Assembly (NCBI GenBank): GCA_900764925.1
Contig: CAAFPW010000052.1
Coordinates: forward strand, 1 to 30,373
DNA: 30,373 nucleotides
Source of the DNA: Fusobacteriaceae bacterium
Lineage (GTDB): Bacteria; Fusobacteriota; Fusobacteriia; Fusobacteriales; Fusobacteriaceae
Reading direction: 5' to 3'
This document shows, piece after piece, positions 7,279 to 14,584 of the stretch (position 1 is its first letter; every line of letters begins with the position of its first letter). The notes beneath the pieces were generated by a model. It saw only the letters and a program-made list of their open reading frames with translations. It was not told where the DNA came from and did no database searches. Both the position numbers and the translations under genes were made by a program.

Positions 7279-7845
7279 ATGGAATTATTAAAAGATTATA
7301 TCTTAAATAATGGAAAAACTATTGGTTCAAAGATACTAAAGGTAGATAGTTTTTTAAATCATCAAATAGATCCTGTTCTTATGATGAAGATGGGAGAGGA
7401 GTTCAAAAGAAGATTTGAAGGAGTAGAGATCAATAAAATACTTACTATAGAAGCTTCTGGAATAGCTATTGGACTTGCAGCTGCATATGCTTTTCATGTA
7501 CCATTAGTATTTGCTAAGAAGAAAGTTCCTTCTACAATGTCAGATTTTTACACTACTAAAGTGTTCTCTTTTACTAAAAATCAAGATTATACTATCTGTG
7601 TAGGAAAGGATTTCTTACAACCTGAAGATAAGGTATTGATAATAGATGATTTCTTAGCTATGGGAAATGCAGTACTTGGACTTAAGGAGTTAGTAGAGAT
7701 GGCTGGAGCTCAAGTAATGGGAGCTGGAATAGCTGTAACAAAAGGGTTCCAAGGTGGAGAAAAACTACTTAAAGAACAAGGAATTAGAGTGGAATCTTTG
7801 GCTGTTGTGGATTCATTAGAAAATGGAGAGATAAATTTTAGATAA
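7279..7845 (+). CDS. xpt: Xanthine phosphoribosyltransferase
   Basis: Xpt converts xanthine and PRPP to XMP in purine salvage. I use the ATG at 7279-7281 (188 residues), which begins with the typical MELL-KDYIL; GGAGG lies at 7263-7267. A TTG 18 bases earlier overlaps that ribosome binding site and is less likely. The type I PRPP-binding loop VLIIDDFLAMGNA spans 119-131. It follows the hydroxylase large subunit by 68 bp, with a small AT hairpin in between, and is probably in the same transcript. In that case the operon both oxidises purines and captures xanthine for nucleotide synthesis. Confidence 0.92.
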   Translation: MELLKDYILNNGKTIGSKILKVDSFLNHQIDPVLMMKMGEEFKRRFEGVEINKILTIEASGIAIGLAAAYAFHVPLVFAKKKVPSTMSDFYTTKVFSFTKNQDYTICVGKDFLQPEDKVLIIDDFLAMGNAVLGLKELVEMAGAQVMGAGIAVTKGFQGGEKLLKEQGIRVESLAVVDSLENGEINFR

Positions 7846-7851
7846 AAAGAC

Positions 7852-7880
7852 TTGACAAATTTTTAATATGGGTGTATTAT
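7852..7880 (+). promoter_or_regulatory. Consensus sigma-70 promoter of the histidine-leader transporter operon
   Basis: TTGACA (7852-7857), a 17-bp spacer and TATTAT (7875-7880) form one of the strongest promoters in the window. It begins only six bases after the xpt stop codon, with no terminator between. Confidence 0.88.
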
Positions 7881-7916
7881 AACAACATATAAAAAATGTT
7901 TTAAAAGGAGATTATT

Positions 7917-7976
7917 ATGAAAGGAAATTTTGTTTTATTAAACTTAAAAACAGTTCATCATCACCATCATAGGTAG
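7917..7976 (+). CDS. Histidine-rich leader peptide (19 aa, five consecutive His)
   Basis: A short ORF, ATG at 7917 and TAG at 7974, follows an AAGGAG (7905-7910) with good spacing and the promoter at 7852-7880. The peptide reads MKGNFVLLNL then KTV, five His and a final Arg. Five His codons in a row (7956-7970) just before the stop are the hallmark of a his attenuator leader: when charged tRNA-His is scarce the ribosome stalls there. The downstream RNA contains alternative hairpins and an intrinsic terminator, and the operon encodes an amino-acid ABC importer. The peptide itself probably has no function beyond being translated. Confidence 0.88.
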   Translation: MKGNFVLLNLKTVHHHHHR

Positions 7977-8080
7977 AGAGTTTGTTTTGTGAAAGTTGTT
8001 TCATAGATACAGACTCTGATTAGCATGCAAATTAAGAGTGTATCTATGATGGTAAAACAAAAGACTTCATAATTTGAGTA
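7963..8080 (+). promoter_or_regulatory. Attenuator RNA with mutually exclusive stems
   Basis: Strand 1 (7963-7975, the last His codons through the stop) can pair over 13 bp, one G-U, with strand 3 (8041-8053). Strand 2 (8001-8010) can pair over 10 bp with 8040-8049, extended by 8013-8017 with 8035-8039. A flanking helix joins 7981-7988 to 8054-8061. Bases 8048-8053 of strand 3 can pair with 8083-8088, the 5' arm of the terminator. A ribosome stalled on the His codons would cover strand 1 and leave strand 3 free to block the terminator. No T-box sequence is present, so this is not a tRNA-binding leader. The pairings are read directly; the mechanism is inferred. Confidence 0.75.
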
Positions 8081-8112
8081 AAACCATCTGGATAAAAACA
8101 GATGGTTTTTTT
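8081..8112 (+). terminator. Attenuator terminator upstream of the transporter genes
   Basis: A 10-bp perfect stem (8081-8090 with 8099-8108) with an 8-base loop runs into seven T residues (8106-8112). It lies 28 bases before the first structural gene and after the leader peptide. It may also stop transcripts reading through from the xpt operon. Confidence 0.92.
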
Positions 8113-8140
8113 ATTTAATAATTTACAAGGGGGAATTCAA

Positions 8141-8902
8141 ATGAAAAAAGTAATTATGTGTTTAATGTTAATGGTGAGTGTTTTTGTTGGTGCTTTTGGG
8201 GCAGATAAATCTTTAGAAGAGGTAAAGGAAAAGGGATATTTTGTAGTTGGTTTAGATGCAACTTTTGCTCCTATGGGGTATAGAGATGAGAGTGGAGAGA
8301 TAGTTGGATTCGATATAGATTTAGCTAAAGAGGTTGCTAAGAGAATGGGAGTAGAAGCAAAATTTAAACCATGTGAATGGGATGCAATAATTTTTGATTT
8401 AAGAAGTAAGAATATAGATATGGTGTGGAACGGAATGACAATCACTCCAGCTAGAGCTAAACAAGTAGCTTTCACAAAACCTTATCTATCAGATAACCAA
8501 ATTATATTCACTAGAAAGGGAACTGAGCCAGCAAAAGTAAGTGATCTAGCTGGAAAAGTAGTAGGAGTTCAATTGGGAAGCTCAGGAGCTCAATCAGTAG
8601 AGGATAATCCTATTAGAAATGAGATAAAAGAATTAAAGAAATATGCAACAAATGTGGAAGCTCTTATGGACTTAGAAGCTGGAAGATTAGACGCAGTAGT
8701 AATGGATGAGATTTCTGGAAAATATTACAATGCTAAAAAATCAACATTAACTTATTCAGTTGAAACTTTAGCTGATGAAAGCTTTGGAGTAGCTCTTAGA
8801 AAACAAGATAAGGCTCTAGTTGAAGAGATCGATAGATTGTTAGATGAGATGAAAGCTGATGGAACTTTCGAACAAATAAAAAATAAATGGTTAGGGAAAT
8901 AG
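8141..8902 (+). CDS. Polar amino-acid ABC transporter substrate-binding protein (probable histidine)
   Basis: This 253-residue periplasmic binding protein belongs to the SBP_bac_3 family (HisJ/GlnH/ArtJ). The start is the ATG at 8141, after a purine-rich AAGGGGG; a longer frame upstream runs through the terminator U-tract and is rejected. The N-terminus is a type I signal peptide (MKK, hydrophobic core, cleavage near AFGA) with no lipobox Cys, consistent with a soluble periplasmic protein in a diderm cell. Family patterns include GFDIDLAKEVAKRMG (near 55-69) and MVWNGMTITPARAKQVAF (near 99-116). The binding-site Arg that holds the amino-acid carboxylate is probably the Arg in TPARAK. The family does not fix the ligand; the five-His leader points to histidine. 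Confidence 0.9.
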   Translation: MKKVIMCLMLMVSVFVGAFGADKSLEEVKEKGYFVVGLDATFAPMGYRDESGEIVGFDIDLAKEVAKRMGVEAKFKPCEWDAIIFDLRSKNIDMVWNGMTITPARAKQVAFTKPYLSDNQIIFTRKGTEPAKVSDLAGKVVGVQLGSSGAQSVEDNPIRNEIKELKKYATNVEALMDLEAGRLDAVVMDEISGKYYNAKKSTLTYSVETLADESFGVALRKQDKALVEEIDRLLDEMKADGTFEQIKNKWLGK

Positions 8903-8922
8903 AGAGTAAGAGGAGATAGAGA

Positions 8923-9549
8923 ATGGAAAACAATATTTTATTTATATTACAGGGATTGGAACTGACAGTAAAACTATATGTAATAACAATGGTATTCTCA
9001 CTACCATTAGGAGTAGTCTTATCATTGGGGAGAATATCAAAAAATTCAATATTAAACAATGGGATACAAATTTATACTTGGATATTTAGAGGAACACCTC
9101 TACTATTACAACTATTCTTTGTATACTATGGACTCCCTGTAATAGGAATTACTTTATCTCCTTTTACAGCTGCAGCTCTTACTTTTATAATCAACTATAC
9201 AGCTTATTTCTGTGAGATTTTTAGAGGAAGTATCTTAGGAATAGATAAGGGACAATATGAAGCTGCAAAAGTATTGGGAATGAGTTATTGGCAAACTATG
9301 GTAAGAATAATCATTCCACAGGCTCTTATCACAGCTTTACCACCATTAGGAAATGAGGCTATTGCACTTATTAAAGATACATCTCTTATCTCAGCTATTG
9401 GAATGGCAGAGATACTTAGAAACTCAAGAGAGATTGTAACTAGAGATTTTTCAATCACTCCATTTATAATATGTGCTGGAATATATTTAGTACTATCTAC
9501 AGTGGTTGTAATCTTCTTTAAAAGAATGGAAAAAAAGGTGATGATATAA
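8923..9549 (+). CDS. Amino-acid ABC transporter permease (HisM/GlnP family)
   Basis: This 208-residue inner-membrane permease has a HisM/GlnP-type layout of about five membrane spans. The FRGTPLLLQLFFVYYGLP block (near residues 54-71) and the EAA loop ending GKGQYEAAKVLGMSYWQT-like (here DKGQYEAAKVLGMSYWQT, near 109-126) are typical. A GAGGAG-type ribosome binding site sits just before the ATG. Only one permease gene is present, so it probably acts as a homodimer. The stop codon is immediately followed by the ATPase start. Confidence 0.92.
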   Translation: MENNILFILQGLELTVKLYVITMVFSLPLGVVLSLGRISKNSILNNGIQIYTWIFRGTPLLLQLFFVYYGLPVIGITLSPFTAAALTFIINYTAYFCEIFRGSILGIDKGQYEAAKVLGMSYWQTMVRIIIPQALITALPPLGNEAIALIKDTSLISAIGMAEILRNSREIVTRDFSITPFIICAGIYLVLSTVVVIFFKRMEKKVMI

Positions 9550-10188
9550 ATGATTATAAAGATAAGAGATTTACGTAAAAATTATGAAGGTAATGTGGAG
9601 ATATTAAGAGGGGTAAACCTAGATATACAAAAGGGAGAGGTAGTCTCTATAATAGGAGCTTCAGGTGGTGGAAAATCAACTCTACTTAGATGTATGATAG
9701 GACTTGAGGAGATAGATGGAGGAAGTGTAGAGACTCCAGATAGAAAGAGAATGGGAATGGTATTCCAATCATTTAATCTTTTCCCTCATAAAACTGCATT
9801 ACAAAATATAATGGAATCACTAATTATAGTGGATAAGATGCCTAAGGAAGAAGCTAGAAAAATTGGATTGGAACTTTTAGAAAAAGTAGGATTAAAAGAT
9901 AGAGCTAACTTCTATCCAAAAGCTCTTTCTGGAGGACAAAAACAGAGAGTAGCTATAGCTAGAGCTATGGCAAAAAATCCAGAGGTATTACTATTTGATG
10001 AACCTACATCAGCTTTAGACCCAGAGATGGTAAATGAAGTGTTGAATGTAATACAAAATTTAAGAGATACTACTGATATGACAATGGTAATTGTCAGCCA
10101 TGAGATAGACTTTGTAAATAGAATATCTGATAGAATAGTAGTTATGGAAAATGGAAATATTAAAGAGATAAGAGAGAATAAAAGATAA
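9550..10188 (+). CDS. Amino-acid ABC transporter ATP-binding protein (HisP/GlnQ family)
   Basis: This 212-residue ATPase drives the importer. Motifs are Walker A GASGGGKST (36-44), Q-loop Q73, signature LSGGQ (126-130), Walker B VLLFDE (146-151) and the H-loop His in IVSHE. It is about 30 residues shorter than typical GlnQ/HisP proteins of around 240, mostly in the stretch between Walker A and the Q-loop and at the C-terminus; all catalytic motifs remain. The ATG directly abuts the permease stop. It ends the operon, and a terminator follows 20 bases later. Confidence 0.93.
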   Translation: MIIKIRDLRKNYEGNVEILRGVNLDIQKGEVVSIIGASGGGKSTLLRCMIGLEEIDGGSVETPDRKRMGMVFQSFNLFPHKTALQNIMESLIIVDKMPKEEARKIGLELLEKVGLKDRANFYPKALSGGQKQRVAIARAMAKNPEVLLFDEPTSALDPEMVNEVLNVIQNLRDTTDMTMVIVSHEIDFVNRISDRIVVMENGNIKEIRENKR

Positions 10189-10207
10189 AAGTTTAAAATG
10201 TTAAGAG

Positions 10208-10239
10208 AAGGCTGTTGTAAATTACAACAGTCTTTTTTT
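10208..10239 (+). terminator. Intrinsic terminator of the amino-acid transporter operon
   Basis: Inverted repeat 10208-10220 with 10222-10234 (13 complementary positions, one G-U; the innermost pairs form the loop), running into a seven-T tract. Confidence 0.9.
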
Positions 10240-10327
10240 ATAAAGTTTATAATATTGTGACTTATCATTAAAATATTAAATTTTATTTTCATAAATTATA
10301 AAAATAAAATAAAAATATCAAAATAGC

Positions 10328-10356
10328 TTGACATAGAGCTTTTTATGTGGTAAGGT
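10328..10356 (+). promoter_or_regulatory. Promoter upstream of the PEPCK/HPrK-like gene
   Basis: Perfect -35 TTGACA (10328-10333), a 17-bp spacer and a poor -10 TAAGGT (10351-10356) that is preceded by TGG as in an extended -10. An activator might compensate for the weak -10. Confidence 0.5.
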
Positions 10357-10390
10357 ATATCTGTGAAATATATCTTAGGAGGAAAAATAG

Positions 10391-12127
10391 ATGAGACAAG
10401 AAGCAACAATCAACAGAAACAGTATAACAGTAAACTTTACAGTGAAGTATTGTAACAATGCTGAATCACTTTTAGATAGTGATGGATTTAAAAGAGTTTT
10501 AACAGCTTTTATTGAAAAAATTGAAAAGAAAGAGACACCAGTATATATCTACATAAAGGATTGTTGTGGAAAGAATTCTAATTTGGTTCAAGAGATAACT
10601 AAATTCTTTAAACTATTGATAGTATTAGAGGGAGAAGAGGTAGCTAAGTTAGATGAGAAGTATGCTAAGTTACTAGAGGATAGAAATACACTAGTTGAAT
10701 TTATAGAAAAGCTTTATACTTTTTGGAGAAAATATGAGAGATATGCCATCGTAAGAAATAGTAAAAAAGGTGATGGACTTCAAAATGTTAACTTCATAGA
10801 TGCTATCAATAACTTTAAAAATCTGATACTAAGTACATATAGACAGATAGAAGAGACAGTGATGGGATATAAGCACAGAGTATATAGACAACTTAGTGCT
10901 GGGGTGAATGCAGGTATAATATTAAATGATATGAATAGAATCTGTCCAGCTGAATACTCATTTTTAGAGAGAGTTCCTTTTATTGAGACAATAATATTAC
11001 AACCACCATTTATAACTTATCCAAAAAGAAATACAAGAACAGGAATATTCCAAGAGGTATTTGAAAATCCATTAAAAGATGTGTGTATAAATGAGGAAAA
11101 CTGGTTCTGCTACCCTGCTAAAGTGGGAGAATCATTAGCTTTTATATATTTCAATAGATTCTTTATGTCACAAGGTATAGCTCTTTGTAATCTATTTGAA
11201 TTGGCTAGAGAGGAAGAGTATAAAAATAGAAGACCAGATATTATATATGTCTATGGTGTAAAAGATTATGATACAGAGATGAAGACAGTATTCTATGATG
11301 ACAAAGAGAATAATATGATAATTGGTTATGCTAACTATGGTGAGGATATAGATTATTTTGGATATATGAAAAAGATGATACTTACTCTTCACAACTTAAG
11401 AATGATACAAAAAGGTGGGCTTCCAATCCATGGAGCTATGGTAAATATAATTATGAAAAATGGTAAAAAATATAATGTAGTTATCATGGGAGATAGTGGA
11501 GCTGGAAAATCAGAGAGCCTAGAGGCATTTAGATCATTGAGTGAACAATATGTAAAGGATATGAAGGTAATATTTGATGATATGGGAACACTACTTTTAA
11601 ATCCAAAAGGTGGAGCTCCATTAGGTGTTGGAACAGAGATAGGAGCTTTCGTAAGACTAGATGACTTAGATACAGGTTATGCTTATAAAGAGATAGATAG
11701 AAGTATATTTATGAATCCAGATAAAAAGAACTCAAGAATTATCATACCAATAGCTTCATATGATGATATAATGAAGGGATATCCAGTAGATTTCTTCTTC
11801 TATGCAAATAACTATGATAAGGCAGAGGATAATGAATTAGAGTTTTTCTCAAATCCAAAAGAGGCTATTGAAGTCTTTAAAGCTGGTAGAAGAATGGCAA
11901 AGGGAACAACAAGTGAGGTTGGAATAGTTGATTCATATTTTGCTAACCCATTTGGACCAGTACAAAAACAAGAGGAAACAAATATATTGATAGAGAGATT
12001 CTTTAAAGATATGTTTGCTAAGGGAGTAAAAGTAGGACAGATAAAAACTCAACTAGGTATAAAAGGAATGGAAAAAGAAGGACCTATGAAGGCAGCTCAA
12101 AAACTATTTGAGTTAATAAAGGATTAA
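10391..12127 (+). CDS. Uncharacterised PEPCK/HPr-kinase-superfamily nucleotide-binding protein
   Basis: This 578-residue protein has a strong AGGAGG ribosome binding site. The C-terminal part contains PIHGAM (His347), a P-loop GDSGAGKSE (367-375) and a second metal/phosphate motif IFDDMG (Asp396/Asp397). The P-loop ending in KSE matches HPr kinase/phosphorylase rather than the GKTT of ATP-type PEP carboxykinase. The later stretch GRRMAKGTTSEVGIVD, then SYFANPFGP, resembles the AKVAGTE...TFSACFG region of PEP carboxykinases. The first 340 residues match nothing I recognise and hold no obvious membrane or signal segment. I would place it in the superfamily that links these two enzymes, as a cytoplasmic kinase or phosphotransferase of unknown substrate. 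It is monocistronic between two terminators. Confidence 0.7.
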   Translation: MRQEATINRNSITVNFTVKYCNNAESLLDSDGFKRVLTAFIEKIEKKETPVYIYIKDCCGKNSNLVQEITKFFKLLIVLEGEEVAKLDEKYAKLLEDRNTLVEFIEKLYTFWRKYERYAIVRNSKKGDGLQNVNFIDAINNFKNLILSTYRQIEETVMGYKHRVYRQLSAGVNAGIILNDMNRICPAEYSFLERVPFIETIILQPPFITYPKRNTRTGIFQEVFENPLKDVCINEENWFCYPAKVGESLAFIYFNRFFMSQGIALCNLFELAREEEYKNRRPDIIYVYGVKDYDTEMKTVFYDDKENNMIIGYANYGEDIDYFGYMKKMILTLHNLRMIQKGGLPIHGAMVNIIMKNGKKYNVVIMGDSGAGKSESLEAFRSLSEQYVKDMKVIFDDMGTLLLNPKGGAPLGVGTEIGAFVRLDDLDTGYAYKEIDRSIFMNPDKKNSRIIIPIASYDDIMKGYPVDFFFYANNYDKAEDNELEFFSNPKEAIEVFKAGRRMAKGTTSEVGIVDSYFANPFGPVQKQEETNILIERFFKDMFAKGVKVGQIKTQLGIKGMEKEGPMKAAQKLFELIKD

Positions 12128-12133
12128 TAAAGT

Positions 12134-12159
12134 GAGAGGGGAATATCCCCTCTCTTTTT
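12134..12159. terminator. Terminator between convergent genes
   Basis: A 9-bp GC-rich perfect stem (12134-12142 with 12146-12154) is followed by five T on the plus strand. It overlaps the stop codon of the convergent GntR gene; on the minus strand the following tract is only moderately T-rich. Confidence 0.9.
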
Positions 12160-12886
12160 AATTGGTTTGAGATTTTCTATAAATAACAATCTCACCACTA
12201 TCAATGGGAATATAGTGTTTATTATACATAATGGGAGAGTTATTTTTGTTATAAAGAGTTTCAACTAGAAGATGACATCTATTATTTTTACAGAGTTTAT
12301 ACTTAGTAGATGAGATATTTCCAATTTCAGAGAAACTGATTTTTAAAGTGGAGTATTTAGCTATCTCATATACTTCTTTATTTATAAACTCAAGAACTTC
12401 TTCTTGTTTAGAGAGATCAACTTCAGCTTCTAAAACAGTTTCAGCAGGGATGACTGAGATAGTATAGGCAACTATTTCATTTTTGCTCTTGAACCATCTA
12501 TCAGCAAATATTATAATAGAACTTTTCTTTTCCAAAATCTCTGTTGTATATTCAGTACCAGGCTCTATTCTAAAATCTAACTCCACCTCATCTATCTCTT
12601 CTGAAACAATAGAATAGATTGGATTTTCAAGGGTTTCTATCCCTTTTTTTGAATGTACTCTATCTTGAACAATGAAATTTCCCTTACCTTGTATGGATTT
12701 AATAATTCCATCTTCCTGTAAAAGTTCTAAAGCTTGTCTTAAAGTGGAACGACTGACTTCCATCAACTTAGATAGTTCTAATTCTCCAGGTAATCTATTT
12801 TCAACAGAAAATTCCCCAGATTTTATCTTTTCAAAAAGTTTATTATATACGGCTACACATCTAGGAGTTTTTTTTAAATTTTTCAT
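12158..12886 (-). CDS. GntR-family transcriptional regulator with UTRA domain (HutC subfamily)
   Basis: This 242-residue regulator has an N-terminal winged helix (residues about 8-75) with the GntR signature LPGELELSKLMEVSRSTLRQ, followed by LLQEDGII and the wing GKGNF. The remainder fits a UTRA ligand-binding domain, ending in NKHYIP and a final strand. It is transcribed divergently from the glycyl radical enzyme YjjI with 207 bp between starts, so it is the likely local regulator of yjjI-yjjW and of itself. UTRA domains usually sense small sugars, amino acids or their derivatives; the effector here is unknown. Its ribosome binding site is weak and distant (AAAGG about 15 bases upstream), suggesting low expression. 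Confidence 0.9.
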   Translation of the reverse strand: MKNLKKTPRCVAVYNKLFEKIKSGEFSVENRLPGELELSKLMEVSRSTLRQALELLQEDGIIKSIQGKGNFIVQDRVHSKKGIETLENPIYSIVSEEIDEVELDFRIEPGTEYTTEILEKKSSIIIFADRWFKSKNEIVAYTISVIPAETVLEAEVDLSKQEEVLEFINKEVYEIAKYSTLKISFSEIGNISSTKYKLCKNNRCHLLVETLYNKNNSPIMYNKHYIPIDSGEIVIYRKSQTN

Positions 12887-12925
12887 AAAATTAACTAAAT
12901 ACCTTTCTTTTAATATAATAAGTTA

Positions 12926-12954
12926 ATTATATAACAATAGTTCTTTTATTTCAA
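12926..12954 (-). promoter_or_regulatory. Promoter of the GntR regulator gene
   Basis: On the minus strand, TTGAAA (12954-12949), a 17-bp spacer and a perfect TATAAT (12931-12926) lie 40 bp before the start codon. Confidence 0.75.
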
Positions 12955-12992
12955 GTGGATTAATATATAATTCAATCATGTATTTTATTTTT

Positions 12993-13013
12993 AAACATGT
13001 ATATAACTTGTTT
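12993..13013. promoter_or_regulatory. Candidate GntR operator (21-bp palindrome)
   Basis: An interrupted palindrome with half-sites AAACA-N-GT and AC-N-TGTTT separated by five bases lies in the divergent gntR-yjjI region, ending 10 bp upstream of the yjjI -35. The arm pattern resembles GntR-type sites, which tend to have GT...AC cores. Assignment to the adjacent regulator is inferred. Confidence 0.5.
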
Positions 13014-13022
13014 GAAAATTAT

Positions 13023-13052
13023 TGATTTTTTTATACAAATATGATATTATTA
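13023..13052 (+). promoter_or_regulatory. Promoter of yjjI-yjjW
   Basis: TTGATT (13023-13028), an 18-bp spacer and TATTAT (13047-13052) leave a leader of about 35 nt before the yjjI start. Confidence 0.6.
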
Positions 13053-13093
13053 CTTTATATGATATAAATATAAAAGATATTTTAGGAGGGACT

Positions 13094-14584
13094 ATGATAT
13101 TAGAAACTATTAAACGTCAAGATTTAACTTATGAACAAAAGCTTGTTAGCTTAGCAAGATTAGCTGAGAATACCTTAGATGTCATCAATAAAAGTGAAAA
13201 ATTAAAAGAGTATATGAAAAAAAATATTGTATGTGATCTAATGGAGGGAGAAGCCCCATATAGACCTAGATATATAGTTCCAGATTATAGTAAATTCATG
13301 GATCAAGGGAGTAACTTTTTAGGCTTAGAAGTTCCAAAGGATATTTGGGAAGCGACAAATAATCTATTGATTTTATATAAACATGTTCCTTCAATAACTA
13401 CTATGCCTGTTTATTTAGGAAATATAGATTATCTACTAGAACCATATATAGAGAATGAAGAGGAAGCTTATAGAGCTATAAAACTATTTTTAAAACATAT
13501 AGATTCTACAATAACAGATTCATTTTGTCATGCTAATATAGGACCTAGAGATACAAAAGCAGGAAGAATTATATTAAAAGTTATGAGAGAGTTACAACTT
13601 CCAACCCCAAATTTAACATTGAAATATAGTGAAGAGACATCCAAAGAGTTAGCAATAGATGCTATTAAAACAGCATTATCAACAGCTAAACCAAGTTTTG
13701 CCAATGATGATATGTTTAAAAAAGATTTTAAAGGGGAGTATGGAATAGTAAGTTGTTACAATGGATTAAAAATTGGAGGAGGAGCAAATACTCTAATTAG
13801 AGTGAGATTAGGGGCTTTAGCAAAAGAAGCTACTTCAATTGAGGATTTTTTCTCAAGAGTTTTACCAGAAGTGACAAAAGAAGTATTAAAATTTATAGAT
13901 GATAGATCTAAGTTTATAATGGAGGAGAGTGGATTTTTCCAAAGTTCATTTTTAGTTAAAGAGAAACTTATAGAACAGGAGAAATTTACAGGACTTTTTG
14001 GATTTGTAGGATTAGCAGAGTGTGTGAATACTCTATTGAATGCCAAGGAGAAAAAGGAAAAATTTGGATACTTTCAAATAGCAAATGAATTGGGAGAGAG
14101 AATTGTAAAGAGTATGTATAGTTTCATTGAAAATCATAAATCTAAGTATGCAGGAGAATTTTTTGAAAATACTCATCTATTACATGCTCAAGTAGGAATA
14201 GATACAGATGTAAACGAGAGTCCGGGATGTAGAATACCTATAGGTGAGGAACCAGAGATGCTTGAACATATTTTGCAATCAGCACCTTTCCATAGATATT
14301 GTCCTAGTGGAATAGGAGATATATTTGTTTTTGATCAAACTTATAAGAATAATCTAGAAGCTATCTTAGATATTATAAGAGGTGCTTTTGCTAATGGTAT
14401 GAGATTTTATTCTCTATATGGTTCAAATAGTGATGTTGTTAGAGTTACAGGATATCTAGTAAAAAAATCAGAGATGGAAAAATTAGATAGAGGGGAACAG
14501 GTTTTAAGAGATACTACAGCTTTAGGTAAAGGAGCTAGAGATAATGCTAAAGCTTTGGAGAGAAGATTGAGATATGGAAAATAG
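13094..14584 (+). CDS. yjjI: YjjI-family glycyl radical enzyme
   Basis: This 496-residue protein belongs to the YjjI (DUF3029) glycyl radical enzymes, whose substrate is not settled as far as I know. The start is the ATG at 13094 with AGGAGG at 13084-13089; a longer frame starting at 13022 would begin inside the promoter. The C-terminal glycyl radical site is RVTGY with Gly453. The likely active-site thiyl Cys is Cys221 in SCYNG, within the conserved stretch that continues KIGGGANT. A second conserved Cys pattern, SPGCRIP, lies further on. It is slightly shorter than the roughly 516-residue E. coli protein. The gene overlaps its activase by 11 bases, so both are made together. Such enzymes are oxygen-sensitive, fitting an anaerobe. 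Confidence 0.9.
   Translation: MILETIKRQDLTYEQKLVSLARLAENTLDVINKSEKLKEYMKKNIVCDLMEGEAPYRPRYIVPDYSKFMDQGSNFLGLEVPKDIWEATNNLLILYKHVPSITTMPVYLGNIDYLLEPYIENEEEAYRAIKLFLKHIDSTITDSFCHANIGPRDTKAGRIILKVMRELQLPTPNLTLKYSEETSKELAIDAIKTALSTAKPSFANDDMFKKDFKGEYGIVSCYNGLKIGGGANTLIRVRLGALAKEATSIEDFFSRVLPEVTKEVLKFIDDRSKFIMEESGFFQSSFLVKEKLIEQEKFTGLFGFVGLAECVNTLLNAKEKKEKFGYFQIANELGERIVKSMYSFIENHKSKYAGEFFENTHLLHAQVGIDTDVNESPGCRIPIGEEPEMLEHILQSAPFHRYCPSGIGDIFVFDQTYKNNLEAILDIIRGAFANGMRFYSLYGSNSDVVRVTGYLVKKSEMEKLDRGEQVLRDTTALGKGARDNAKALERRLRYGK

Noticed and set aside
7956..7970. Five His codons resembling a cloning-vector His tag
   Set aside because: The stretch lies within a native context: consensus promoter, ribosome binding site, short ORF and RNA strands complementary to the codons themselves, followed by an amino-acid transporter. 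No vector sequence is visible.
7981..8112. T-box riboswitch upstream of the amino-acid transporter
   Set aside because: No T-box sequence (TGG-N-ACC) or stem I features are present; the regulatory codons are in a translated leader instead.
8102..8140. Longer start for the amino-acid binding protein
   Set aside because: It would run through the terminator arm and U-tract and would destroy the signal peptide arrangement.
13022..13093. Longer YjjI start at 13022
   Set aside because: It begins within the -35 region of the predicted promoter and has no ribosome binding site; the ATG at 13094 follows AGGAGG.
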